This document shows, one piece after another, positions 1-9,382 of a DNA stretch of 64,000 bases. How positions within the stretch are numbered: the stretch's first letter is position 1; every line of letters begins with the position of its first letter. A model generated the notes under the pieces. That model ran no database searches. It was not told the DNA's origin and worked only from the letters and a program-made list of their open reading frames with translations. The stretch comes from Diplonema papillatum (Eukaryota; Euglenozoa; Diplonemea; Diplonemida; Diplonemidae). A program made the translations under genes and the position numbers. Location: assembly GCA_030068145.1 (NCBI GenBank), contig JAPJBO010000164.1, positions 186,001 to 250,000 on the forward strand, read 5' to 3'.

Positions 1-105
1 ATTTTCTTGTTTCCGATAAATATTTTTCTGTTTCCGATAAATATTTTTTTGTTTCCGATAAATATTTTTTGTTTCCGATAAATATTTTTCTGTTTCCGAT
101 AAGTA
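1..105 (-). repeat. 20-bp A/T-rich satellite, inverted block
   Basis: About five tandem units of a ~20-bp motif reading TTTCCGATAAATATTTTT. It is the reverse complement of the array at 1387-1700, so the two blocks form a long inverted pair around ~1.28 kb. The array continues beyond the left edge of the window. Non-coding; apparent ORFs through it are an artefact of its lack of stops. Confidence 0.9.
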
Positions 106-1386
106 TTGATCACTTTGACAGTAGGTTCACCTACTTCGTCCCGTGGACGACCGCGACGAAGCCAAATACGATCGTTTTTCTATCTAGTTTTGGGTCGAAA
201 GCCTCCCCAGCAAAGGCTGTTCAATTTTCAACGCCAGATACGCAAACCTTTTCGAATGCAGCACACGGGTATCCATCAAGTGACATCTAACTATCTGGTT
301 GCATTGAGCAGTATCCGGATCTGAAAGCTGAAGACTTTGTACCACTTCACCGCGACAAAGGTCACGAACCGGGTTCGGCTTACACTGCAGTTGCAGTAAA
401 ACTGCGTCTTGCGCACGAGCGCGGAAATCCGCCACCCACCATTCGGCTAGATATTGCAAGAACACAACTGCAAAGCTTACTACAAACGGATAGTGTTACA
501 AAGGCGAACGAATCATGCGAGAACCTACGTAGGGGCCCCTCAACAGCTTTCAGAACGGCAAGTCAAGAAAAGGATAAGTTTGCACATTCTACTTCCGTCT
601 GATCTGCATGTTCCCCAGTTCTACCCTTCGTTGATCTGTTGTGTGTATTCGCAACGACTTCATCCGGGTCCTATGCGGCCCCAATACGACAAAACTGCAT
701 GCGGTCCTGACCAGGTAACATCCTCCTACCTGAAAATGTCTAACCACGACTACGGATTTGGTGCCATCGAGGCAGCCATGGAGTGTAAGTATGCCAACGG
801 GGCTTAGTAGTATCGGGGCTGCCGTGCATACTAGTTCCCGTAAAATATTTGTTTCCCTTGACTTGTGCCATGTCGGACGGTAGGATTTTCCGCGTCAGCC
901 TCATTTCAATCCTGGAGACAAAAGCACTCACACAATAAAAGAGAGTAGCCCATTTCACGGGCCAAAACTGCCTTTGTTGCAGAAATCGGCAACAAAGGCA
1001 AGCGATGACAGAACAGCGCACACGAAGACGACCGGCTCTGAAGAGACCCGCGCCGCAAGCTGCGCGAGCAGAGGGTGCCAAGCAAACCACGAAGGAAGGC
1101 GAGGAGATTCAGATGGCACAGCAGGACGCCCGCGAGGGATCACCGAGGTCGAAAGACAGAAAAGGGAAAGCAGGCGTGGCCGGCTTGAAAAGCTGCAAGC
1201 GCGGAGAAGGCACAGGTACAGAGCAGTCCACATGCAGACGAGCAGTGAAGCGGCCCACATCACAGAGGTCTATCACACTGGCTCCGGATTACTTAGGGTC
1301 CTCGCAAAATCCAATGAAATTGCTTGCCCAATGGGACTCCCCTTGGTCACATTTCGCACTGGGGACTAGTCCCCAGGAACCCGTAT
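106..1386. other. Unique spacer between inverted satellite blocks; no confident gene
   Basis: No open frame here has recognisable domains or clear splice signals. A basic plus-strand stretch at 1005-1380, rich in Lys, Arg, Gln and Glu (starting MTEQRTRRRPALKRP), is the best coding candidate, but it runs straight into the satellite and has no supporting context. A second plus-frame run at about 310-600 is open but unrecognised. Either could be a decayed exon. I leave the stretch unannotated. Confidence 0.4.
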
Positions 1387-1700
1387 CAAAAATATTTATC
1401 GGAAACAAAAAATATTTATATCGGAAACAAAAAAATATTTATCGGAAACAAAAAAATATTTATCGGAAACAAAAAAATATTTATCGGAAACAAAAAAATA
1501 TTTATCGGAACCAAAAAAATATTTATCGGAAACAAAAAAATATTTATCGGAAACAGAAAAATATTTATCGGAAACAAAAAATATTTATCGGAAACAAAAA
1601 AAATATTTATCGGAAACAAAAAAAAATATTTATCGGAAATAAAAAATATTTATCGGAAACAAAAAAATATTTATCGGAAACGTTCCGATAAATATTTTCC
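1387..1700 (+). repeat. 20-bp A/T-rich satellite, direct block
   Basis: About 15 units of ATTTATCGGAAACAAAAAA, differing mainly in A-run length (unit 19-22 bp). The last unit turns back on itself (GGAAACGTTCCGATAAATA, 1675-1694). Same motif as the inverted block at 1-105. Confidence 0.95.
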
Positions 1701-1828
1701 CCACTTAAGTGCTTCCGATATGGTTTTGTCTCTTTTTTTTTTTCCAAAACCGGGTTTAGCCGAAAGCCGGTTTTGGAAACCGGAAAACCGGCCCTAACTT
1801 AAACCCTGATACCCCTGTTACCAAACGG

Positions 1829-1900
1829 ACACAAGGTTTTGACCCTGCATGATATGACCTCTATGTGACCCCTATATCATGCAGGGTCAAAAGTTTGTGT
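1829..1900. other. Long inverted repeat / hairpin
   Basis: Arms 1837-1855 and 1874-1892 are a perfect 19-bp inverted repeat (TTTTGACCCTGCATGATAT and its complement) with an 18-nt loop. Outside this the arms continue for eight more positions with two mismatches. A partial match to the arm (ACACAAGGTTTGACCCTG) recurs near 11507. It could be a small palindromic transposon remnant or a structured transcript element. Confidence 0.8.
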
Positions 1901-2125
1901 CTTTTTCTGACCTCACCTGCGGGGAAAAAAACACCCACATTTTGGCGCAGTAGGCACCTGCCCGTGATAAAACCATTTTTTTGGTCGTGGCTCCACAGCC
2001 TGTGAGGAAGTCGTAGGGCTGGGGTGGCAAGCTTGATTGTTTAATGCTCACTGCTTCAGGCCAGCGGGAGCAAGGACGTTTTCCGAAGACGCCGACACTT
2101 ACCCTTCGCTGACGATGCCGCGGGT

Positions 2126-2365
2126 CACCTCCTCAACTCATTCCTATCCTGGTCGATCCGAGCAAAACTGAGGCAGCCGGCAGGCCGTCTCGCAGCAGAA
2201 GCTTGGACGATCCGAATAGGTCCAGACGTCTCAACCATAAACCCCAGTGAAGGAGCAATGATTAAGATTTGAACGGATCTCCAACTCTTACCACTCATCG
2301 GTTTCAGGGACTTTTAACCCTCTTTTCAAAGTTCTTTGCATCTTACCATCACTGTACTTGTTCGC
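2126..2365 (+). repeat. Family L repeat, copy 1
   Basis: About 230 bp nearly identical to 45078-45308, from CACCTCCTCAACTCATTCC to CTTGTTCGC. Differences are a short GGCAGGCC insertion here and scattered substitutions. Its complement has a short open frame in copy 2, but no known domain is visible. The two copies are 43 kb apart and in the same orientation. Confidence 0.85.
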
Positions 2366-2764
2366 TATCGACCTCCGGGAGATATTTAGCCTTAGCAGCG
2401 GGATGCCTGCCGATTATGTTGACTGTGCGCGCTCTCGAGAAGTAGCGCACAGCCCTTAGCAGGCACTTGGCAGTAGCACGTGTCCGTCGCCAGTGCCCCA
2501 CAGCCTGTAGAGGAAAGCGTTGTGCTGGGGTAAGCTTTGGCAGAAATGCACATTGCACTTTGCATGCGTGCGCAAGTAGCTTTCAAGAAGTGACACACAG
2601 CTCGCACACCCCGCAGGCACTTGGCAGTAGCACCCTGTAGATGGAGTCGTTGTGCTGGGAGAAGCTTTGGCATAACGGTGCTCTCAAGAAGTAGCGCATA
2701 GATAGCCCTCACAACAGCAGACGAGCCCGTGTGGATGCACACCAACACGCGACCCAGAGTCAGC

Positions 2765-2887
2765 GCGAATTCCTCTGCGGCAGAGTTTTCGACAGGCAGC
2801 CTCCGATGTGCGGACAGCTCCTCCACGGCCTGCCAGAGGAGGTCGTTCTGCTTGGGGGACAACATCTGGCACTGCTTAATGTCCCGC
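2765..2887 (-). pseudogene. Truncated echo of coiled-coil exon (3' half)
   Basis: Minus-strand translation repeats the end of the exon at 3213-3553 (SPKQNDLLWQAVEELSA, then RLPVENSAAEEFA in another frame). It lacks the N-terminal part, and the donor dinucleotide of the parent (GCG|GTGACT) reads GCGCTGACT here. This looks like a tandem partial duplication of exon end plus intron that can no longer be spliced. Confidence 0.65.
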
Positions 2888-3212
2888 CACCCGCAAGCAC
2901 TTGTAGCACTTGTCCGTCGCCAGTGCTCCACAGCCTGTCGACGAAGTCGTTATGCTGGGGCGGCAGGCAAGCTTGGCAAAGAGTAATGCACGTTGCACTT
3001 TGTTTGACTCTCAAGAAGTGGCGCACAGCCTCCACACAAGGCACTCAGCAGTAGCACGTATCCCTCCCAAGTGGGCTCCACAGCCTGTAGATGGAGTCGT
3101 TGTGCTGGGAGAAGCTTTGGCATAACGGTGCTCTCAAGAAGTAGCGCATAGATAGCCCACACAACAGCAGACGAGCCCGTGTGGATGCACACCAACACGC
3201 GACAAAAGTCAC

Positions 3213-3553
3213 CGCGAATTCCTCTGCGGCGGAGTTTTCGACAGGCAGCCTCCGATGTGCAGCTGCTGGGCGGACAGCTCCTCCACGGCCTGCCAGAGGA
3301 GGTCGTTCTGCTTGGGGGATAACGCCTGGCACTGCTTAATGTCCCGGGCCACCGCTTTGTACTTGTCCATGAGAGCCGCCTGCCCTTCCTCGAGCCCCGC
3401 GATGTGGGCCCGCAGGTCCCGCACAGCGACAGCGTGGGCGTTTGCTTCGTCGTCGATCTGCTGCATCAGCTGCCGCTTGTCCTCCTGCAGCTCCTTGATG
3501 CGGTCTACCAACGGCTCCGTCGGCTCTCGTCGGAGCACTCTCTTGCGGTTCAT
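3213..3553 (-). CDS. First exon of an unidentified coiled-coil protein
   Basis: Starts at an ATG (3553) reading MNRKRVLRREPTEPLVDRI, with the upstream pyrimidine-rich leader GGAAGGGCC before it. About 114 codons are open; residues 15-95 are rich in Leu, Lys, Glu, Gln and Asp with heptad-like spacing (DRIKELQEDKRQLMQQIDDE), indicating a coiled coil. The frame closes at 3209, but a donor-like GCG|GTGACT at 3212 suggests splicing to an exon that I cannot locate, perhaps lost in the degenerate module array downstream. I do not recognise the family. The same exon is duplicated in part on both sides (2765-2887 and 3899-4036), a pattern shared with other genes in the window. The start and coding strand are fairly secure; the 3' limit is not. 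Confidence 0.55.
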
Positions 3554-3599
3554 GGCCCTTCCAACCCGTTCCCGCCCAACCTTGTTTTTGAGTGTAAGT

Positions 3600-3760
3600 T
3601 TTTAGCGTTTATTGTGGTTTAGAGGTTCGGTGTTTTAGGGTCTCCGGTTGACCATGGAGGCTGTGAGGCGGGTAGTATGAGGGATGTAGGCATGATTTAC
3701 ACACTATAACTACGGCTAGCCATGTTTTTAAGTGTTCCTGTGCCTGCGCGAAAACAAATC
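3600..3760 (+). repeat. Family C repeat
   Basis: Contains AGAGGTTCGGTGTTTTAGGG, TCTCCGGTTGACC and, 90 bp on, GGCTAGCCATG, the full-length subtype also seen at 62080-62215 and 39070-39200. Confidence 0.75.
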
Positions 3761-3898
3761 CCGCGCAGGCACATTCCCCCTTCGACCCGCTGATCTCGCA
3801 GGATTGGCACTGCGAAACCCCAAGGCAGAAAGAGCCGAAACTTCCCGAGCGAAGAGATAACCGCGAAGACAGCGAACGCAGGTTATCGCCACAGATTC
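3761..3898 (-). repeat. Family N repeat, inverted copy (within)
   Basis: 3845-3898 is the reverse complement of the motif at 8607-8660 and 47578-47635 (GTGGCGATAA ... GCGGTTATCTCTTCGC). The rest of this stretch is unique. Confidence 0.55.
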
Positions 3899-4036
3899 TA
3901 CGTCGATCTGCTGCATCAGCTGCCGCTTGTCCTCCTGCAGCTCCTTGATGCGGACAACCCAACGGCTCCGTCGGCTCTCGCCGGGGCTATCTCTTGCGGT
4001 TCATGGCCCTTCCAACCCGTTCCCGCTCCCAACCTT
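3899..4036 (-). pseudogene. Truncated echo of coiled-coil exon (5' half)
   Basis: Reproduces the ATG region of the exon at 3213-3553 with its leader, but codon 6 is a stop (MNRKR then TAG) and the copy has an internal change around 3952-3958. It lies just upstream of the intact exon on the minus strand, so it is a broken tandem copy of the gene start. Confidence 0.75.
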
Positions 4037-4041
4037 GTTTT

Positions 4042-4212
4042 TTTTAGAGGTTTGCTTGTGCGTGCCGGGTGATCGTTGTTCCCACTTGTATTTACCCTGT
4101 GTGTATTCAGGTAAGAAATTCTGATCAACCACCAAAACACGCTGCCTACGTCTTTTTAGCCTGCCCGCAATACATTGAAGGGCAACCCGCAAGATTGTTA
4201 GAACTAAAAAAA
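4042..4212 (+). repeat. Family B repeat
   Basis: Near full-length copy: GTGCGTGCCGGGTGATCG, then ATTCAG|GTAAGAAATTC, then GATCAACCACCAAAACACGC, ending TTGTTAGAACTAAAAA. The GGTGATC/GATCAACC arms form a hairpin around a splice-site-like core. Confidence 0.85.
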
Positions 4213-4296
4213 TGGATCACACGTGCAAGCACGTTTCCCCGTTCGACACGCTGATCTGGCAGGATTGGCACGCTTTGAGGCGTCGAGCAAGACCGA

Positions 4297-4803
4297 TCTA
4301 GAGCGAGTCCTTCGGGATCTTCTAGAGCGAGTCCTTCGGGATCTTCTAGAGCGAGTCCTTCGGGATCTTCTAGAGCGAGTCCTTCGGGATCTTCTAGAGC
4401 GAGTCCTTCGGGATCTTCTAGAGCGAGTCCTTCGGGATCTTCTAGAGCGAGTCCTTCGGGATCTTCTAGAGCGAGTCCTTCGGGATCTTCTAGAGCGAGT
4501 CCTTCGGGATCTTCTAGAGCGAGTCCTTCGGGATCTTCTAGAGCGAGTCCTTCGGGATCTTCTAGAGCGAGTCCTTCGGGATCTTCTAGAGCGAGTCCTT
4601 CGGGATCTTCTAGAGCGAGTCCTTCGGGATCTTCTAGAGCGAGTCCTTCGGGATCTTCTAGAGCGAGTCCTTCGGGATCTTCTAGAGCGAGTCCTTCGGG
4701 ATCTTCTAGAGCGAGTCCTTCGGGATCTTCTAGAGCGAGTCCTTCGGGATCTTCTAGAGCGAGTCCTTCGGGATCTTCTAGAGCGAGTCCTCCGGGATCT
4801 TCT
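4297..4803. repeat. 24-bp minisatellite (about 21 units)
   Basis: Unit GAGCGAGTCCTTCGGGATCT plus TCTA, almost perfectly conserved; only the last unit changes CCTTCG to CCTCCG. Because the period is a multiple of three and no unit contains a stop in several frames, both strands show long ORFs (RVLRDLLE and its mirror RSRRTRSR). I read this as non-coding. Confidence 0.95.
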
Positions 4804-4819
4804 GGATGTTTTCCCGGGT

Positions 4820-5210
4820 TCCCTGGTGTTGGTTACCGTTTTTTCGCTTCCTGTAGGATTTCCGTAGGTGACTTTCGGTTGAATCGAGAATGTGGCGGTG
4901 CAAAGATCATTCAAACCCGATCGATGCTCTGTTTGAAATCCTGGGTCCGAGAACGAGCATCGCATATCTTCTGGAGTTGAATCGCAAGGTTTGATGAAAT
5001 TGGTGTTCGATCAATGGATCTTCAATGAGAGCGACTGACGATCGTCTAGTCTCGTGAGGTTCACACTTCAAAGGCATGGATTGATTTTTGGAAAAACAGG
5101 TCGTTCGAATGAAACTCTCACCGACCTCAGCTGTTGAAGATCTACGCGCTAAACTGGGGTTGGATACCGTTTTTCCGCTTCCTGTAGGATTTCCGTAGGT
5201 GACTTTTCCA
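4820..5210 (+). repeat. Short direct duplication flanking unique DNA
   Basis: TTTCGCTTCCTGTAGGATTT with CCGTAGGTGACTTT occurs at about 4844-4878 and again at 5173-5208, 330 bp apart. The sequence between is unique and shows no convincing coding exon. Confidence 0.6.
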
Positions 5211-5600
5211 GCGTTATTTAGAGTTAAAGTTCGCTTGAAATTCCGGGGTTTTAGGGCCTCCGTGTGACCGTTCATGAATGGGTTCTCTTAGAGCAAGAAA
5301 GGGCTATGTGGTTACGGGTTGTATATTTAGTGCACGCTTTCGTTATGGGTTATGGCTAGCCATGTCCGGGACTGTTTGTGACCGACACCAAGTACATTCC
5401 TTCGTGGAGTGTACCCCACGTTCTACAAGTTGAGCAGGGGTTGCCTTGTAGCCCGTACCGCGGTCTGTTGTCCGCGTTTATAATATAAACGCTGATAACG
5501 CAAATATTATGTATATATTTGTGGAGTAGAAGGTCGGTATTTTAAAGTCTCCAGTTGACCGTAGAGGCTTGAGTATGGCGGGGGGTTGAGAAATTTTTTC
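5205..5600 (+). repeat. Two family C repeats
   Basis: 5210-5395 runs from AGAGTTAAAGTTCGCTTGA through GGCTAGCCATGTCCGGGAC; 5505-5600 is the GGAGTAGAAGGTCGGTATTT subtype. Both are in the + orientation. Confidence 0.75.
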
Positions 5601-5689
5601 CGTGTGTTTCGCACACGGAACACTTACAAACTTGGCTAGACGGAACAGTGCTTGCCTGCCTCCATGGCAAACAATGCCCGCCGTTCGCG

Positions 5690-6585
5690 CTCGTGATGAA
5701 TACCGCACGATTCCCTCTTCTGCAACTGGCGGCCTCCTTGACAATTTTCCCACAATGCAGGTGCTGATGCCGACAGACAATAAAAAAGACTGTTGTTGGT
5801 GCGTTTGACAGGTCAGCGCTGCCAGTAACTGCCAGTAACAGCCAGTAACCGTCGGGTAGACTGCCATGGTACATAAGCTAAAATCAAACGCACCAGTTGT
5901 AAGAACGATTTGCAACTTCGCAAAGTCTCACCCTTCTAGCTGAGACTTCCTGTACTGCACCTGCGGCGATTGTGCAACCTCTTGCGATGACAATTCGTCC
6001 CCGATAAAGAGAAAGAGGGAAGGAAGGTGGCACAACAAGGAAACCGTCTTTTTAGAGTGAATCTTTTTTGTTCCCTTCCTCTTTCCTTTGACGACCGGTG
6101 TCCGCTTTTCGTTGGGCTTTTCTCTACTCTCTAACGTTTCGCTTCTTGTAGGTTTCTTTCTGATCCGGCCGCATGTTCGTCGTTTTCTTTCTTCTGCTGT
6201 GTTCGTCGTCTACCGAAAAGAGCGCCGGTATGACTGGGAACCACTTTTTCGACACACCACCCTCTGTATCTGACGAGACTGCCCAACCGACAGCTTTCTC
6301 CCGACACTTGCCTCCATTTAGACGTTTGTACTAGCGAAGCAACGCACTGCTTGGGGAGAAGGGATTTTCTTCAATGCCGAAGCGCAAACATGAGGAAGTG
6401 GCGCCTCCGGGGTGAGCAGGAAACGCGGGACGGGCGGCAGGAGCGAGTCGGAAAAACGAGTCGAAGGGGCTCGAGAGCCCTTGAGCGGAGTGCCGAGTCG
6501 AGTGTGGTTACACGATGGAGTCCAGCCTTAGAAGCGGGAGCTAAAGCTGGAGTTGAAAAAAAAAGACAGGCGCTTCGTTTTGCTT
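5690..6585. other. Family E fragment and otherwise unique DNA
   Basis: 5693-5790 matches the 3' part of family E (CTGCAACTGGCGGCCTCCT ... AATGCAGGTGCTGATGC). 5817-5850 holds three copies of GCCAGTAAC. The rest to 6585 shows no supported gene. Confidence 0.5.
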
Positions 6586-6896
6586 GGTTTCCGGTGTGGA
6601 TTTACACGCATTTTGGTTGTAGCACACCCGGTCTTCGGCGATGTACACCATCTTTGACCCCAGCTTCTGCGGCAGGACCTTACCGTGTACGGCTGGGCAG
6701 CGTTGCGTGTATGCGCACCTGACAACCCACGGGTGTGCACATCCACCACGTGCGTGAACAACCTTCCAATACATTGAAGGGCAGATAGTACAAAAAAACG
6801 AGTCGAAGGGGCTCGAGAGCTTGGGCGGGTCTGGGGCGAGTGCCGAGTCGTCCGCCACCTGTCTACACGGTGGAGTCCAGCCTCAGAAGCAGGAGC

Positions 6897-7153
6897 CTAC
6901 CCCCCCACCCCGTGTTAGTGTCGCCTCCGTTTAGCCCTTGTCAGTGTCGCCTTTTTGCCTGAAAACGCGAGGCGACACTAACACGGGAAAACGGTTCTCA
7001 ATAGGGTTCCATGTATTTGCGAAGAATGTCTCATCCTCACCAACGGCTTCCAGTGTTAGTGTCGCCTTTTAGGAAAAGGTGCCTTTAGGTAGGCGACACT
7101 AACACGGGGGAGAAAACTTAGTTTAATGTTTAGCCTAGAAGGGGGGGGGGTAG
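6897..7153. mobile_element. Family J palindromic MITE-like element, copy 1
   Basis: Outer ends CTACCCCCCC and GGGGGGGTAG are inverted. Inside, CCCGTGTTAGTGTCGCCT is followed by its complement AGGCGACACTAACACGGG, and the pair occurs twice, giving four arms in alternating orientation. It has no coding capacity. The arrangement fits a non-autonomous foldback or MITE-type element. Target duplication is not clear, because the only two copies were multiplied together by the 613-bp tandem duplication. Confidence 0.65.
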
Positions 7154-7168
7154 GTAGTTAAAAAAACG

Positions 7169-7193
7169 AAAAGCGGGTGTCACACCCGCTTTT
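7169..7193. other. Perfect 12-bp-arm hairpin, repeated at 7781-7805
   Basis: AAAAGCGGGTGT, one base, ACACCCGCTTTT. It closely resembles a bacterial intrinsic terminator, but in this eukaryotic context it is better read as part of the tandem unit next to element J. Confidence 0.75.
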
Positions 7194-7506
7194 TCACCAG
7201 GTTTCCGGTGTGGATTTACACGCGTTTTTGTTGTAGCACTCCCGGTTTTCGGATGTCCACCTTCTTTAGCTCCAGCCTCTGAGGCTGGACCTTACCGTTT
7301 ACGGCTGGGCAGCGTTCCGTGTCCGACAACCCACAGCTGTGCACATCCACCACGTGCGTGAACAACCTTCCAATACATTGAAGGGCAGATAATACTAAAA
7401 AACGAGTCGAAGGTGCTCGAGAGCCCTTGGGCGGAGTGCCGAGTCGTCGGCCACCTAGGGTGTACACGGTGGAGTCCAGCCTCAGAAGCAGGAGCTGAAG
7501 CTGTAC

Positions 7507-7765
7507 CTACCCCCCCACCCCGTGTTAGTGTCGCCTCCGTTTAGCCCTTGTCAGTGTCGCCTTTTTGCCTGAAAACGCGAGGCGACACTAACACGGGAAG
7601 ACGGTTCTCAATAGGGTTCCATGTATTTGCATGTAGAATGTCTCATCCTCACCAACGGCTTCCAGTGTTAGTGTCGCCTTTTAGGAAAAGGTGCCTTTAG
7701 GTAGGCGACACTAACACGGGGGAGAAAACTTAGTATAATGTTTAGCCTAGAAGGGGGGGGGGTAG
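7507..7765. mobile_element. Family J palindromic MITE-like element, copy 2
   Basis: Same four-arm palindromic structure as 6897-7153, with a few substitutions (for example GGGAAAACGG to GGGAAGACGG). Confidence 0.65.
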
Positions 7766-8000
7766 GTAGTTAAAAAAACGAAAAGCGGGTGTCACACCCG
7801 CTTTTTCACCAGGTTTCCGGTGTGGATTTACACGCGTTTTGGTTGTAGCACTCCCGGTTTTCGGGTGTACACCCTCTTTAACTCCAGCTTCTGAGGCTGG
7901 ACCTTACCGTTTACGGCTGGGCAGCGTTGCGTGTATGCGCACCCGACAACCCACAGATGTGCACATAACCACGTGCGTGAACACATTTCCCAGCGAAGCC

Positions 8001-8606
8001 AGCTCCAAAAGAAGCGACGAGGCTCCAAGAAAGAACGGCATAGGGTCACAAGGTCCGACAACTTTGTTAGAGTAGCTAGAAGGCAAGAGAGGGTCCTTTT
8101 TTGGTGGCAGTTTGGGACCGCCTTCGGTTGGTTCGAAATGCAGTTACTGCGCCCTTCGACTATACCCCAGCCGACGGACGTGTCCGCCTGCACTCCAAGC
8201 GCATGTCCGGCGAACCAGCGAGATTCAAGACGAGGCGACCAAGAGAAGAAGAGGGACGCGACCCAGAGACCCGGACTAAGTAGTCTGGAATCAGTAAGAG
8301 ATGGGTCGGAGGGGCCCACACTCAAAGTTCCACTTACATGCACTCCAAGCGCAACAGCAAAGCCTCACACTACGCAGCTTTATTGTAGTCCGTCTCTCTG
8401 AGGTGACTACTGAACGTGTTGAAGACGAGGAGTGAAGCGGAAACTTAGCAGGCTTCCTCCACTCCTCCAGGTAACACGGGGATTTCTTAGCTCGTGACTT
8501 GGAAACGCTGGGTAGCGATAGACACGTGCTGAAACCCCTGCTACCAGGGAGCCGCTACTAACTGGTGGCACCTGATTTCCCTGGATAGGTTTGGGTTAGA
8601 ATGCAA
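8001..8606. other. Unique DNA, no supported feature
   Basis: Contains a repeated word (GCACTCCAAGCGCA at about 8190 and 8340) and open but unrecognised frames without splice context. Confidence 0.4.
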
Positions 8607-8660
8607 AGAATCTGTGGCGATAATCTACATCGCCGGCGTCGCGGTTATCTTCGCACATGA
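8607..8660 (+). repeat. Family N repeat
   Basis: TGTGGCGATAATCTACATCG through GCGGTTATCTTCGCACA, matching 47578-47635 and inverted at 3845-3898. It has internal GATAA/TTATC inverted arms. It supplies the last codons of the minus-strand ORF that ends at 8625. Confidence 0.75.
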
Positions 8661-8891
8661 TGTGGCATGCTTTCGCCTCTTAAGCTCGTCTTGATCGTCG
8701 CGCTTAGGCGCGCGTTTGGTGCCTCGCTTCTCCTTCGATTGCTCGTCCAGGTGCATCGGTTGCGCGTCGATGGTTGCTTCCTTACGGCGGCGCTTGGGCG
8801 ATGACCGTGTCGTCTTCTGTGGTGTTGCCGAGGTTGATCGTCGCTTTCTTCGTCTTCGCTCTCGAGATTGGGGGTCGCTTTTCGTCCTCAG
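8625..8891 (-). CDS. Possible 3' terminal exon of a basic protein
   Basis: An open frame of 89 codons can start after an acceptor-like CGAAAGCAG|CTGAGG at 8892 and ends at TAG 8625-8627. It reads LRTKSDPQSRERRRRKRRST and continues with further Lys/Arg-rich stretches (RSSPKRRRKEATIDAQ, EKRGTKRAPKRDDQDELKRR), like a nuclear, disordered tail. The final ten residues come from dispersed repeat N, so the C-terminus was captured from a repeat or the frame is fortuitous. A competing frame on the same strand is also open (8782-9048). No family is recognised and no upstream exon is identified; the MAD1-like gene ends only 490 bp away on the same strand. Confidence 0.3.
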   Translation of the reverse strand: MRTKSDPQSRERRRRKRRSTSATPQKTTRSSPKRRRKEATIDAQPMHLDEQSKEKRGTKRAPKRDDQDELKRRKHATSCAKITATPAM

Positions 8892-9010
8892 CTGCTTTCG
8901 GAAGCCCCCTGGAGAGAGCGCCACTGTGCTTGGCAAGGGACAGTGGAGCAAATGTTGATCCACGGCGATCGGCAAACGTGATTCTGCCTCCAGAACCAGA
9001 AAAGGCAGCA

Positions 9011-9382
9011 ACCACAGTTTGCAAAAGCTTGAGTAGCGCAGATAGCACCGCGCCGCAACTCCGCCGCCGGCTCTGCCAGAGCAGACTGTCTCTGCGGGCT
9101 TCTGTTCAGCGCAAGCGCCGTCGATGCTTTAGTTTTGGGTGCACACAGTTCTCACAACGGTACCGTGCTGCTGGCCGAGATGCTCTTTTGCGGGGAAGTC
9201 TGCCGTCTCGTTCTCAGAGCAGAGGCACGTTCACTGAATACAGTGACGGCTGTGGACTCCCCTATCACAACGGGACCAGCGTCAGAACGCCGCTTTCCAG
9301 GCCTGTCCCCGACAACGCAGCGGACACATCCGCAAGAAAATGTCAGCTTGAAGCGAGTTGGCGTCTGCGGTGTTCATCAATG
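9011..9382. other. Spacer downstream of the MAD1-like stop codon
   Basis: No supported exon. It should contain the 3' UTR of the MAD1-like gene and perhaps the start of the next minus-strand gene. Confidence 0.4.

Larger units (their letters stand above)
1990..3160. repeat. Degenerate tandem array of a ~150-bp intron module
   Basis: At least five diverged units share CCACAGCCTGTAGA, GTCGTTGTGCTGGG, AAGCTTTGGCA and CTCAAGAAGTAGCGCA, at about 1995, 2500, 2630, 2935 and 3070. The array lies on the intron side of the coiled-coil exon at 3213-3553 and contains the second copy of that exon's 3' half. Spacing is irregular because units carry different insertions. Confidence 0.7.
6586..8000 (+). repeat. 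613-bp tandem duplication, 2.3 units
   Basis: Units start at GGTTTCCGGTGTGGATTTAC at 6586, 7200 and 7812 (periods 614 and 612 bp). Each has a ~200-bp repeat-like part (ACCTTACCGTTTACGGCTGG, CCAATACATTGAAGGGCAGA) followed by the palindromic element J and a short hairpin. The third unit stops after about 185 bp. Units differ at only a few per cent of positions, so the duplication is recent. Confidence 0.9.

Noticed and set aside
4204..4965. ORFs on both strands through the 24-bp array
   Set aside because: Created by a stop-free tandem repeat; no flanking coding sequence or splice context.
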